Origin: Utricularia gibba
Taxonomy: Eukaryota > Streptophyta > Magnoliopsida > Lamiales > Lentibulariaceae
Length of the DNA stretch: 64,000 bases
Direction of reading: 5' to 3'
Assembly (NCBI GenBank): GCA_002189035.1
Contig: CM007991.1
Coordinates: forward strand, 3,286,001-3,350,000
The notes under the pieces were generated by a model. That model had not been told where the DNA came from. It did not search any database and worked only from the letters and a program-made list of their open reading frames with translations. The position numbers and the translations under genes were made by a program. This document shows, one piece after another, positions 24,593 through 35,508 of the stretch; position 1 is the stretch's first letter; each line of letters starts with the position of its first letter.

Positions 24593-25911
24593 ATGGCTGC
24601 TACTTCATCGCTTTCTCTTGGCATCATCACCAGCGACCTCCCCCGCCTCAACGTAAAACTACTCTTTACCTGTTTACGCTCTTAATTTCAGACATGCGCC
24701 TGTTCGTTATCCCAATCCATTCTTCTCCTCCTTCTGGTTGCTCTTTTCTTTACATAAAACAGGGAGTGGAGGTCGGGAATCGGAGGAACCTTGCAAAAAA
24801 TGCTGCAGCTTCGGACGAACCCCAGCGTACGGATCTAATCCTATATTGGAAATGGGATACCAAGTGAATTGTGTCTTCCTTGCTCTAAGTCTTTGTTGGA
24901 TTATGAAGAATCAAGTGCCTGCCTTCCATGCAGCATCTAGTAATTGGAATGGTGCTGGTTTTTGACTGCAGCATCTGCCAATTTCTCCAAGAGGGGGATC
25001 ATTCTCACAGCTGTTGCAGCAGCGCTTTCGGTGGGTTCACTGCCCTCGAGCCGCCCTGCTCTTGCAGAAGGTAAGCACCAGCATGAACAAACCCTGCTTT
25101 CAGTCTGCTGCTGAGGTATGCTTCATTTCCATGTGCAGGAAAGCCGGAGAAGTATGAAGTTTTTGTGGACAAAGTTGATGGATACTCTTACTATTATCCC
25201 TCGGATTGGAGGGTGAGCCCATCTGCTTCTGTGGCCTCGGAATAGTTTTGTTCCTCAAGATTGAACGTCTTGTTGCAGGATTTCGACTTCATAGGCCACG
25301 ATTCAGCCTTCAAAGATAGATACCTGCAGCTTCAGAATGTAAGGTTGAGCTTCATTCCGACGGATAAACATGATATTCATGACCTGGGGCCGATTCAAGA
25401 GGTACAACACACTACATGATGTAGAGCAGAACATGGTACCTTTGTGAGCCAGTAGTGATGAAAATCAAGCTTTAGTTCTGATGTTCAGGTTGTTGAGCAT
25501 CTGCTGAGAAATGTCTTCTCGGCACCAACTCAGGTTCCAACACTGTTGAGCATGGAAGAGGTAACTGGCGTTTACTATTCCTCTGCTTTGAAACATAGAG
25601 TAAAAGATCATGCTAACCTCTAAATGCAGAGAAGCATCGATGGCACAAGCTACTGCACTTTCGAGTATATTCTCACCAATAAGAATTTTTCAAGAGCAGC
25701 TTTTGCAACAATAGCAATAGGAAACGGTAAATGTTTCTTAGTGAGAAATGGCCCAAATCACTCCCAACCTGCTACTGAAGTTTTCCTTTGTTTTGTGCCT
25801 TCGGCAGGAAGATATTACACACTGATTGTCGGGGCCAATGAGAGACGATGGAGTAGAGTTCGAAACCAGTTGAAAGTGGTCGCTGACTCCTTTATGGTTC
25901 TCGATATCTGA
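24593..25911 (+). CDS. PPL1: PsbP-like thylakoid lumen protein (PPL1-type)
   Basis: PsbP-like proteins act in the thylakoid lumen; PPL1 is linked to repair of photodamaged photosystem II. Eight exons join in phase: 24593-24652, 24763-24826, 24972-25070, 25139-25212, 25279-25401, 25489-25560, 25630-25726 and 25808-25911. The first three give a bipartite transit peptide: a Ser/Thr-rich start (MAATSSLSLGIITS), then KRGIILTAVAAALSVGSL with a lumenal cleavage-like site SRPALA. The mature part has YSYYYPSDWRDFDFIGHDSA, KDRYLQLQNVRLSFIPT, DLGPIQEVVEHLLRN and the family end RYYTLIVGANERRW with KVVADSF. Length, about 230 residues, fits PPL1. A different PsbP-domain (PPD) member is possible but less likely given the FKDRYLQLQNVR match. 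Confidence 0.92.
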
Positions 25912-26468
25912 AATTGAATATACACATGGGTTCTGCACTGCAATCATGTCAAATCTCGCACATCCGATTTTATGTTCATTTTGTTTCCTAACTGGAGATT
26001 CCTTCAGTACACAAATATTCAATATTTCCGTAATGATGTGGAGAAAATGGTTATCAAAATTTTCGCTTACACCTGTTACCTGGGAAAACATTGAAGATAG
26101 AACCAGGAGAGAACTCTGAAAACATCAGGCTTCATTTGCTTTCCGCTTCCACCTGTAGACTCACCTTTTGAATCGATTAAAAAAGGAGGCAGCAGAACAG
26201 GAATGGAGCAAAATACTGTGACCACAGGGCAAGGGGAGTAACTGTGACACTCTTCAAGTATAACTAACAGTTTCAATGAACAAGCAAAATCTGTGCAGTG
26301 GGGCTTCAAACAATAAGATTTAATATCTTACTTGTTCAATCGGTCTTGCCTGTACTGGATTCACAAACTATACATCTGGTACAGGGAGGACGTATAGCTT
26401 GCAACAGATTCACTGTTTCTTGCAGTCTGGGGGTTGTGTTTCGATGCTTTTAGAAGTCTTGCATATTT

Positions 26469-27176
26469 CTAAGCTGAAATATTAACCGCAAGGTTTGCAT
26501 CTCCATTTGACACAGCATCTTCAGGTTCTGGCATGTAAAGGCTCGAGACAGAAGCCGTAGCAAACATGTGAATGCTACAACACAGCCAACTAGGATTTCC
26601 AAAGTGCATACATAAAATTCACAAGTAGCATGAGAAATGTGACACCAGGAAGAATTGGTAGGATATGATAGCAACTTTCACATGTTATCAGCTGCGACCT
26701 TTAGTTTAGCCCTGAGAAACTCACCTTGTATCAGGAAAAACCTCTCCAGAGGTTTCAAATGCTACTCCATGAACTTTTAACCATTCGATACGTTGCTCCG
26801 ATCCACCTGATTTATTCTCAACGCACGCCACTCGGTGACAGTGTCTTTCGAAATCCTAGGATTTGAGAATGATATGAAATAGGAACTGCTGGACGGTATG
26901 ATCTTCACATACACTTTACAGCTGCATAACGCATTTTCTCAACATGGAGATCAACAAATTGAAAATGCTTGCTAGAATCTTTTATGTGAACCCTGATATT
27001 ATGTCTGACTAGGCTGCATAGACGTGAAGCGTCAGCCATTATCCGAACACATCACAAATAGAGCTTCCGAATAGATTGTGTTTAAGCACAAATCTCTATG
27101 TCCGAATAGAACAACAGGAAATAAACCAAGTTACCACAGACGAAATAGCAGATTCAGGTTTCTGTTTCTGGCTCAT
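26469..27176 (-). CDS. Putative three-exon small protein of 81 residues, unrecognised
   Basis: Three exons on the minus strand fit together: 27176-27135 (MSQKQKPESAISSV), 26855-26725 (starts DFERHCHRVACVENKSGG, ends GEVFPDT) and 26541-26469 (LYMPEPEDAVSNGDANLAV, then NISA and stop). Lengths of 42, 131 and 73 bases sum to 246, a whole number of codons, with donors GTAACT and GTGAGT and acceptors CCTAG and TCGAG. The downstream exon is hydrophilic and acidic. I do not recognise the family. There is no signal peptide or membrane segment. Balanced base composition extends upstream to about 27540, as for a 5' leader, perhaps with one more intron. The last acceptor has a weak pyrimidine tract. It is inferred from splice logic only and could be wrong. 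Confidence 0.5.
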
Positions 27177-29487
27177 CACCATCACATAACACACCGGATA
27201 CAATCAACCAAGTAGACAACAAAACCAAGAAGGAAAAAAACAATCAAGAATAACAAATAAAGCCCTAATAAGTACTTCCCCACGACATTAACTTAAACAC
27301 TGATTCCACAACCCAATAAACTCGCAGAAACCGTATTTACTCGATGAAAAGAAGACGAAACGTGAGACGAAGCTACAGATTCTGCAGGATGTATGTTGAC
27401 TTGACCGATCAAGATCCAAGAAGAAATCAAACGCAGGACCTGTAAACGGCGAACAACACTCCGGTAGCGGAAAACGGAACAGAGCAAGAAAAGGGTTTCC
27501 ACGGAATGACGGTTTGGCGGGATCCAACTTCACTGTTTCCGTATCACAAAAACCGCCAAAGCGCTGGCGCCAGGGGATAAAAAAATTAACTTAAAAATAT
27601 TTTTAACAAATCTATAAATAGAAGTCAACGGGCGACTAGAAGTCCTTTTATTAGTTAATGGGCCACTTAATCGTCGGGCCATCAGTTTGAGCCAACTGTC
27701 TAACAGGTTCCTTAAAATTAAAAAGAAACTACTAAATGGTTCATTAATTATTCAATTATATTGGTTTTAAAAAATTATTAAATTTTCGGAAATTAATTCC
27801 GAAAATGAGGATATGAATGGGACCCACAGAGTAGGAAACGCAGAGAACAGGGAGCAGAAAGGGTACTGCTGCGCCGTTAGAGCGGCTTCGAAATTTGAAA
27901 CTTGGATTGAACTGACTATAATACCCCTACATTTCATCTGCTTCCCCGTTACCCTCCCGGATAAACCTAGGGGCAACCGAAGTCTTTTTGTTAGTTTTAC
28001 CGTTACTGGAACGCGTGGTTGAGTAATCTGGAGTTCGTCAAGGTGTCACACGCACAGTAAATTCTCCTCTTTTTCCACTTATTATGCATGCTACAGTTGT
28101 TGTTTTTTTCTGATCGCCGTGTTTAGGTGGTTTCACGAGTTTGCACCGGTGAAAATTTGGAAAGTAGGCCTTTTTTTTGGATTCGGAATGTTAACATTGC
28201 ATTAAATTATGCGTGTTGTATTTCTGATTTGTATGGGGAGTTTGGGGCTGGTGCTTTAACTTAAACCTCTGTTTTGATGAATCCTGTTATTTGAATTTGG
28301 TGATTTGACGTCTGTTGAATCGTTTCCATGAATATGGCGATGCTGTGAATCTTCTGAAATTTTGTTGAGGATCTCTGTGACCTGATGGGCTCTTAATTTT
28401 ATAAAGATTTGAGAATATGGCGCAAGGGAATTGTATTTTTTCCATCGCGACTTTTCTGTTTGAATGTGCACACTTGGAATGGATTTGTTTTCGTCGGGAA
28501 GATAAGCTTATCTGGAGAAACACTGTCCCATTCTTCATCCTCTTCTTGTTACTTTTAAACTGGCAGTAGGTCAAGAAATCGGTACCATTTAGAACTGAAG
28601 GCTTGTTGGTATTTGGAGTCTTTCGAAGAATTTTCACTATTTTACTCCTCATCTCTTCTCTGGTTAGGCTGTAGAATCAAGATGCTTTTGATTCTTTTCT
28701 CCCATGCGTGGTGATTATGTCTTTGTAGTGCTTGGTTACCTCATCATTCGTAGTAAATGCGAAAGCTTCTGAATCGACTTCATGCTGACAACTATAAAAG
28801 CAAGGGCATTTGTAATGATTTGTTCTCTGCACTGAGATAACGAATGTTTGTCTTTTCCATTCATCTACTGTTGCCTCTGTAGCATAGAAGAATTTATTTA
28901 GTTTGTAATCCCTTGTATCAACAGGCCTTTCATATTACGATATTACAATATTGTGTGATATACTTTCGTTTATGCCTTGTTTTCCAAAGTATCGATTTTT
29001 TTTTAATTTTTCTGTATCTCATTCAAAAGGGTGGGCGTGATTTTTGTAACTGAGGAATTTTCAGTTGCAATTCATTGAAATAAATTTTACCCTTGTACAT
29101 TACAGAAGAACTCGAGTGACGCCTGCTTTTTCAGTGGAATTAATCCATTCTTCTGTTCGTTGTTTCACCCTTGAGCTTGGTTGGTCTACATCTACATGAT
29201 CTGTAATCAGGTTAGGCACTGTCTCGGGTTCCTGAACCGTAGGTCACCTTCCAGTGGGCCTTAGCAATTATATACAGATCACTCTCATGTATATTTATTT
29301 ATGGGGGTAGAGATATGCCTCGGCTGGGCGTGGAGTTTTCAACCCAACTACTTCACTGAATGTATCATTTAATTTCTAAATATGTAGACCCCATTAATTG
29401 TGGTTCCTTTCTCTCGTTTTGCCATCTCTTTTATGGTGTTTGCAGCTCTGATGCACGATATCAAAACTCGAAGCTGAAGTTCTGGAG
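27177..29487. other. Divergent spacer and probable 5' leader intron of the coiled-coil gene
   Basis: The left part (to about 27540) looks like the leader of the small minus-strand gene. 27570-27800 is A/T-rich. From about 27810 the plus strand is likely the leader of the coiled-coil gene; 28080-29440 is T-rich with stops in all plus frames, like a long 5' untranslated intron. No other coding region is supported. Confidence 0.45.
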
Positions 29488-32400
29488 ATGAAGAAGATAT
29501 TCTTTTTCCGATCGCATTCATCCAACACCGTGAACAATAATCAATCCTCCCCCCAGCAGTCAACTGAGAAGTTTGTCTCCTGGGAAAAGCCTGTTGAGAA
29601 AGTGGATAGGGGTGCTAAAAACAAGAAGGGCTCAGAAGATCCAGCAAGTCCTTGCCCACCTTATCTGAGAAGAAGTTTGTCCTTCTCATCTGGTTCCCCC
29701 GGGGACTCTGGAAATGGTTTGGGCAAAGGTGATCAAACTGGTTCGCCATGTTCTTCTGGTTCCCAGTCAAAGCAATTTGGGAATTTCTTTTCCAGGTTTG
29801 TTGTCTGTTTTACTCATGCTTCTTTCTTTTTTAGGCTATCTTTGGAAGATGGTTTGCTGTTCCTCTTTTGATTCTGTGTGTTTTTCCTCAGACCACGTGC
29901 TTTGACTCCTGATAGACAAACCAGATTGAGCCGGCAGAAAAAGGAAAAAATTGGTTCAAGAGCGCCATCCGATATATCAGAAGCTTCTTCTTATAGCTCT
30001 AGTAATAAGTCGAATAGGTTTCTGGATCGGTTCATTGATGGAGAGCAGCAAAAGGGAAAGGGCAGCGCAAAAACTAGCCCTTCAAGAAATCATCAGTTAG
30101 GAAATGAAAATACTGAAGGAAATCGTCCACCAAGAATTCAGTTTCATGTGCCCGCTGCATATGACGCTAGCAAAGGGAAGCCAGTGTCGCAATCCTTTCG
30201 TGAGATTAAAGAATTCGGGCACCGTCCTTCATCAGCGAATAGTGGTGAAATTGGGCATAGCATTCACTGTACTAGGAAGCTTGCAAGTCATGTTGTTGAG
30301 AGGCTTTCCCAGTCCCAGCTCTTGAATACAGCGATTTTGAAAGAATCTGACCTTGATAATCCCATCACCATTGAAGATGTTTATGGAAGCACCCTGAATA
30401 CGTTTTCAAGGGGATGCAAGGATGAAATTTCGTCACGAGCCTGTACGAGTGGGCAAGGACAGGCGACGTTTGGATCTGAAAATAAAGAAGTTCCATCCCA
30501 ATTCATGCAAAAGGAGTCATCTTTATGTGATAAAGAGAGATTTCTGGACTCATTAGGTGGTAGCTCCGGCCAAGATGATTTGGATCTATTTCGAAAACAC
30601 CAAGAATCTGAGAAACGGACTGCTAAACTATCAGCTGAGCTTGCTGAGGCAGATTTTCTTCAGTTAAATGATCTGAGTGTGCCTATACTGGTTCAAACCA
30701 TACGAGGCTTAATGGAGGAGAAGCTAAAGATGGCTTATGAGGTTACAGCAGTGCTGGAAGATAGAATCGCTGAAAAGGCCTTTTTTAGGGAAAAAATTAA
30801 ACTGGAAACGGCCGAACTGAACGCAAAGTGCCGGAGATTGGAGAATGGAAAGAATGAGTTGCAGCATACGCTTGAGAAGGAACTGGAAAGGAGGTCGACC
30901 GAGTGGTCCATGAAGCTGGAGAAACTGCAGGTGGAAGAGCAGAGGCTTAGGGATAGAGTGAGAGAACTAGCGGAACAGAATGTTGACCTCCAACGTGAAG
31001 TCTCATCTTCGAGTGAAACTGGGACGACGGCTAGAGACAAAGTTTCAAACTTGGAGAGCCAAGTACGTGATTTATCATTTCGAGTCCAGGAAGCTACAGA
31101 AGAGAACCGGTGCCTGCAAAAATCTTTATCTGAAATGCAAAACAAAGCTAGAGCAGCAGAGGAAGACAGAGATTTCATCCGGAGGAATTATGATGATAAG
31201 GTATCCGAGTGCAAGGATTTGTACCAAGCAATCTGTAGACTACGAAAAACGTGTAACGATCAAGATAAGACAATTGATGGGCTGCGAGAGCTTTGTGAGG
31301 ATATGGGTCAGAAAATTTCCAAGGACAATTTTGATTCCAAATTGGTGAAGGTGCAAATGGAACATATGAGACTAACCGGAGTAGAGCATACATTGAGGAA
31401 GGAGGTGGAGTCATGTAGAGCGGAGATAGATTCACTTAGGTGTGAGAACATAGATCTGCTCACCCGTCTCAAGAATAGTAGGAACGTGAATGAGCCTATG
31501 ACTTTTAAGCTGGACAGAGAACTTCAAAACCGAGTTAAAGCCTTCCAAGATCAGTTTCTTTCGTTACTGAAAGAGAGCACTCAACTTGGAAGGAAATTCC
31601 TTAGCCACTTCAAGTCCAAAAGTGGCTTTTCCATGAAAAAGGGTTCAGATGGGCAAGTGCTAGTTGAACTTGAAGTGAAGCTTCAAGGTCTAGAGGGCGC
31701 AGTCGATTACCTGAATACCTCAATGTTAACCATATCCAATGTTCTTCATGAAAAATCTATGCTGAATGGAGACTGTTATGGACAAATCCAAATGTCTGGT
31801 TTGACTAATGAAACAAATGTAAGAGGTCAACTGAAGCCCGAGGTACCTAAGTTCCCATTTTACTACATTGTTACGTGAAGTTCCAATTGATCAGAAGATC
31901 CTTAATCCTTTGTAATGTCTTTGTCTTCCTTAGGATATGACCAAATCAGAACTGAAAGCTGAGATCTTGCTCACTACCTTGTTAAAGGAGAAGCTGTATG
32001 CGAAGGAGCTTGAAATTGAACAGCTACAGGCTGAGCTTGCTGCGGCTGTTAGAGGCAATGATATTCTCAAGTCTGAAATTCAAAATGCCGAAGACGACTT
32101 ATCCTGCATAAACCACAAGACGAAGGAACTTGAACTTCAGGTCACCTCTACCACACATTCTCCAAGGGGTTTTCTTCTGTTTAAGGATAGAACCAGTGCA
32201 TCATCACTCAAGCGGTTTCCTTTTTTGTTTTTGATACAGTTGATAAAAAAGGACGAGACCATCAATAAACTCCAACATGATGTCCAAGAATGCAGCAAAG
32301 ATCTTGGTATTTTGAGAGGAATACTCCCGAAAGTTTCTGAAGAGAGGGATCAAATGTGGGAACAGGTTAAGCAGATGACAGAGAAGCACATGCTACTGAA

Positions 32401-32557
32401 CTCTGAGATCTCTTCGTTGAGGAAGAAAATTGAGGTCCTTGACGAAGACATATTGATGAAAGAAGGACAAATCACCATTTTAAAAGACAGTGTAACTAAA
32501 CCGTTTGACCTTTTCTCCAGCACAGATGATGCTGATGCCTTGTGTTGGGCTCGTTAG
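29488..32557 (+). CDS. Plant-specific coiled-coil protein, function unknown
   Basis: Four exons fit: 29488-29795, 29892-31842, 31934-32140 and 32240-32557. The protein begins MKKIFFFRSHSS, then has a Ser/Pro-rich basic region (LRRSLSFSSGSPGDSG, RALTPDRQTRLSRQKKEK, NRFLDRFIDGEQQ). A long heptad-rich coiled coil follows from about residue 330 to the end (ELERRSTEWSMKLEKLQVEE, RLRDRVRELAEQNVDLQREV, VRDLSFRVQEATEENR). I recognise the layout from a conserved uncharacterised plant family whose members share RALTPxRQ, LDRxIDGEQQ, RKLAxxVxERLSQS and the WSxKLEKxQxEEQRLRxRVRELAEQN core. No enzyme or membrane domain is visible. A scaffold or cytoskeletal role is a guess only. The gene ends about 290 bases before the THO5 homolog on the same strand. 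Confidence 0.85.
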
Positions 32558-32849
32558 ATGGGCATTCATGTAGCAAAACTTCCAGTGTATAGGGTGGGAT
32601 TCTTCGCAAGAAACAGACATAGCTCCTGATGAAAGAAGGGATTTCTTTACTGTGAATAGGGTGGGTTTTTCTGTTGTCCGTACGATAAGATATGGCTACT
32701 GAAAGGATTAGTGACGCTAAAAAGATGAAATAAGGGTAATGTGAGTTTAGGCGCTAATCACGATAATTAGATAAGTGGCTAATTTATTTCTATGTATGGG
32801 CTATGATGAAATTTAACGGCTGTTCTTCTGGGCGGGGCGAAAGGTAGTG

Positions 32850-34880
32850 ATGGCGAACCCCGGCGAAATGACGCCGGAGCGAAATGTTGGCGTGTCGGCC
32901 CTCTACGATATGCTTGGAGAAGCCAAGGCGTCAACGGAGGAGGCCGTGGCGAAAATGCTGGCGATTAAGAAAGAAGGTCAACCTAAGTCTCAACTTCGAG
33001 AACTTGCCATGCAAGTCACACTCAATTTCATCAAGCTCCGCCAGGTTCCGTTAAATGGATTTTTCACAGTTTCAGTGGACACGTAGAGCGCATTTTCTTA
33101 CAGTCGTTGCTGCTTGTTTCTTTCTTGATAGGGCTTTTTTGTTGTTTTGGTGCGAATTGGGATTTTGATATCTATGGACGTAATTAGATTCATTGCTGAT
33201 TGACATTTTGTTTTTTTATGAGTGATTGTATATTTTGAGATTGCTTCATGTGTTTCTAAATGCCTGTAATAGGTGAATAGGTCAATCTTGCTGGAAGAAG
33301 ATAAGGTTAAATCTGAAACGGAACGCATGGAGGCTCCTGTGGAATTGATTACATTGCAACTCCATAATCTAATGTATGAAAAGAATCACTATGTAAAAGC
33401 AATAAAGGCGTGCAAAGGCTTCAAAACAAAGTTTCCGGATATTGAACTTGTACCAGAGGAAGAGTTCTTGAAAGATGCCATTGAGGACAGCAAGAGCCTC
33501 GCGTTATCAGCTGACAGCTCTCATGATTTGATGCTTAAAAGGCTCAACCATGAGCTACTTCAGGCATTCTTTTTTTTTTTTTGATTGCATGTATTTTCCA
33601 ATCTAGTTGAATTCTATTTGATTTCACATTCATCTAAAGAACCAAGTTAAGTATTTATTCTTTCTATTTCAGCGCAAAGAACTATGCAAGCTGCGTAAGG
33701 AGTTAGAGCAGCAAAAGAGTTCTCTCCAGGAAACAATTGCAAATAGGAAAAAAATTTTATCTAGTCTTCCTTCACACCTTAAACCTCTCAAGAAAGCATC
33801 CTTGCCTGTTCAGCAGCACTTAGATTTCATGAACACCAAGAAACTAAAGCAGCACCAATTGGCAGAATTACTTCCTCCTCCTCTTTATATAATCTACTCA
33901 CAGCTACTAGCCCAAAAAGAAGCCTTCGGGGAAAATATTGAACTGGAGATAGTGGGAAATGTCAAGGATGCGCAGACTTTTGCCTGGAAACTAGCTAACA
34001 AGGACTCTGGTAACTTTGCTTATTCACTGAATTCTTTTGTTGATCAGTATATTAGTATTGGAGTTACATCTTATGTCTAAAGTTCCCTGTTGTTCCTTTT
34101 TTTCTAGCTTGCAGTTCTTGGGTCTACCAACCTAGACATTGTTACTTACAAAAGGCATTGATACATATAGGATAGCCTGTCATTTCTATTTTTGTTTTGT
34201 TAATTTTAAGCGCAAACTGCCCAATTGGATATATCTAATATGGAGGAAGATGTGCTTGATGAGGAAGACGATGAACAGCAAAGGAGAAAGCGGCCTAAAA
34301 AGAAACTAAGCAGGGAGAAACTTGACCAGTCTAGCATGTACCATGGTCATCCACTTAAAGTTATCCTTGACATAAATGATGACCAACATGCAGGAGGAGC
34401 AACAGGAAAACTTATAAGTCTGAAATTTGAGTTCTTGTATAAGTTAAACATCATCTGTGTAGAAGTTGATGGTTCTGATGGGGCTTCTCATGGTGATGCA
34501 TTGTACAACTTATTTCCTGACGACACTGGCCTCGAATTCCCTCACCAGGTTGTCTTATTTGTTCATAAGGCTTAGTGACACCATTGGCGTACTGTTTCTC
34601 ATACTTTTTTATGCAGGCTGTGAAGCTCTGTGTTGGAGATTCTATTTTATTTGATGAGACAAGAACTTCACGCCCATATAAGTGGGCTCAACATTTGGCA
34701 GGAATTGATTTTCTGCCAGAGGTGTCACCATTGGTTTCAGGCGTTGTAGAAAAAAATGATGGAAATAGTAAACATTCGTTCATCTTATCTGGTCTCTCAT
34801 TGTATCGTCAGCAAAATAGAGTTCAAAGTGTTGTTCAGAGGATACGTGAACGAATGAAGGCTCAAATGGCTCTTGGTTGA
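32850..34880 (+). CDS. THO5: THO complex subunit 5 homolog, C-terminally truncated
   Basis: THO5 belongs to the nuclear THO/TREX complex that couples transcription to mRNA export. Exons are 32850-33044, 33273-33563, 33673-34009, 34211-34548 and 34617-34880, giving 474 residues. Family blocks in order: LRELAMQVTLNFIKLRQVNR, NLMYEKNHYVKAIKACKGF, FLKDAIEDSKSL, HLKPLKKASLPVQQHLDF, AELLPPPLYIIYSQLLAQKE, the acidic/basic region ending RKRPKKKLSREKLDQ, HPLKVILDIND, NLFPDDTGLEFPHQ, SRPYKWAQHLAGIDFLP and LSLYRQQNRVQSVVQRIRER. Plant THO5 proteins run to about 700-820 residues. Here the frame stops at 34880, just past a probable splice donor (CTTG|GTTGAG, 34875), and no downstream exon is found before the next gene. 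The second intron has a GC donor at 33564. So the copy may be a partial duplicate or pseudogene, or make a short protein. Confidence 0.8.
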
Positions 34881-35508
34881 GTCACTACTGAATTTATTGT
34901 GGAAATTTTCGGACATGGAATTTCTAGATGTATAAAGCAAACACTAGCTTTTTGTTGATGCGCTCATATTATTTAAATATCTGTTTGATGAACCGTCATG
35001 TCCTCTGAGAAGAAACATACTTCAAAAGTTGATACCTGTTTGGTCGAGGCAACAGGTGCATGATTTCATGACCCCCGCTAGATACTTTGAATTCTGATTC
35101 TTTCTTGGTTATGTTTGTCCTTAGAAATAATCAGTCTCTGTGACTTTGAGGGATTCCTTACCGAACATAAATTGGCTTCTCCGGTCAGCTGCTAAACCGA
35201 AGGAGCATTTTCAGGAAATACCTCAAGCTGAGTTTTCTTACTATGATCAAACTTTGGATTCTTAGTTGATTCTGTACCACATGCTAGAGGTGCCCCTTCG
35301 GGCGATGATGCTGACAGCGATTCCACGTGTTATTTATTAAATCTGGAATATTACACCTTGTTAGGAATTCTACAACTACTTAGGACAACAGGACCTAAAC
35401 ATGCCTGCTTCTGGGAACGTTCCTAGGTAAATATTCCACCATCACTAAAAGATGGGCTTCCTGAGTAAATATTTACTGGCTGAACACAATTGAGTTCCAC
35501 GACAGGTT
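34881..35508. other. Convergent spacer where the THO5 C-terminal exons would be expected
   Basis: I read all frames here for the missing THO5 half (family blocks around EQLD, WALH and the C-terminal domain) and found none. It holds the 3' untranslated regions of the truncated THO5 gene and the minus-strand bZIP gene, plus one CACGTG at 35334-35339. No gene is supported. Confidence 0.5.

Noticed and set aside
28287-28652. 121-codon minus-strand frame in the leader of the coiled-coil gene
   Set aside because: It lies in a T-rich intron-like stretch of the plus-strand gene and shows no domain.
30735-31178. 147-codon frame antisense to the coiled-coil gene
   Set aside because: It is a shadow of the coding strand: Ser/Leu-rich antisense of a Glu/Lys-rich coiled coil.
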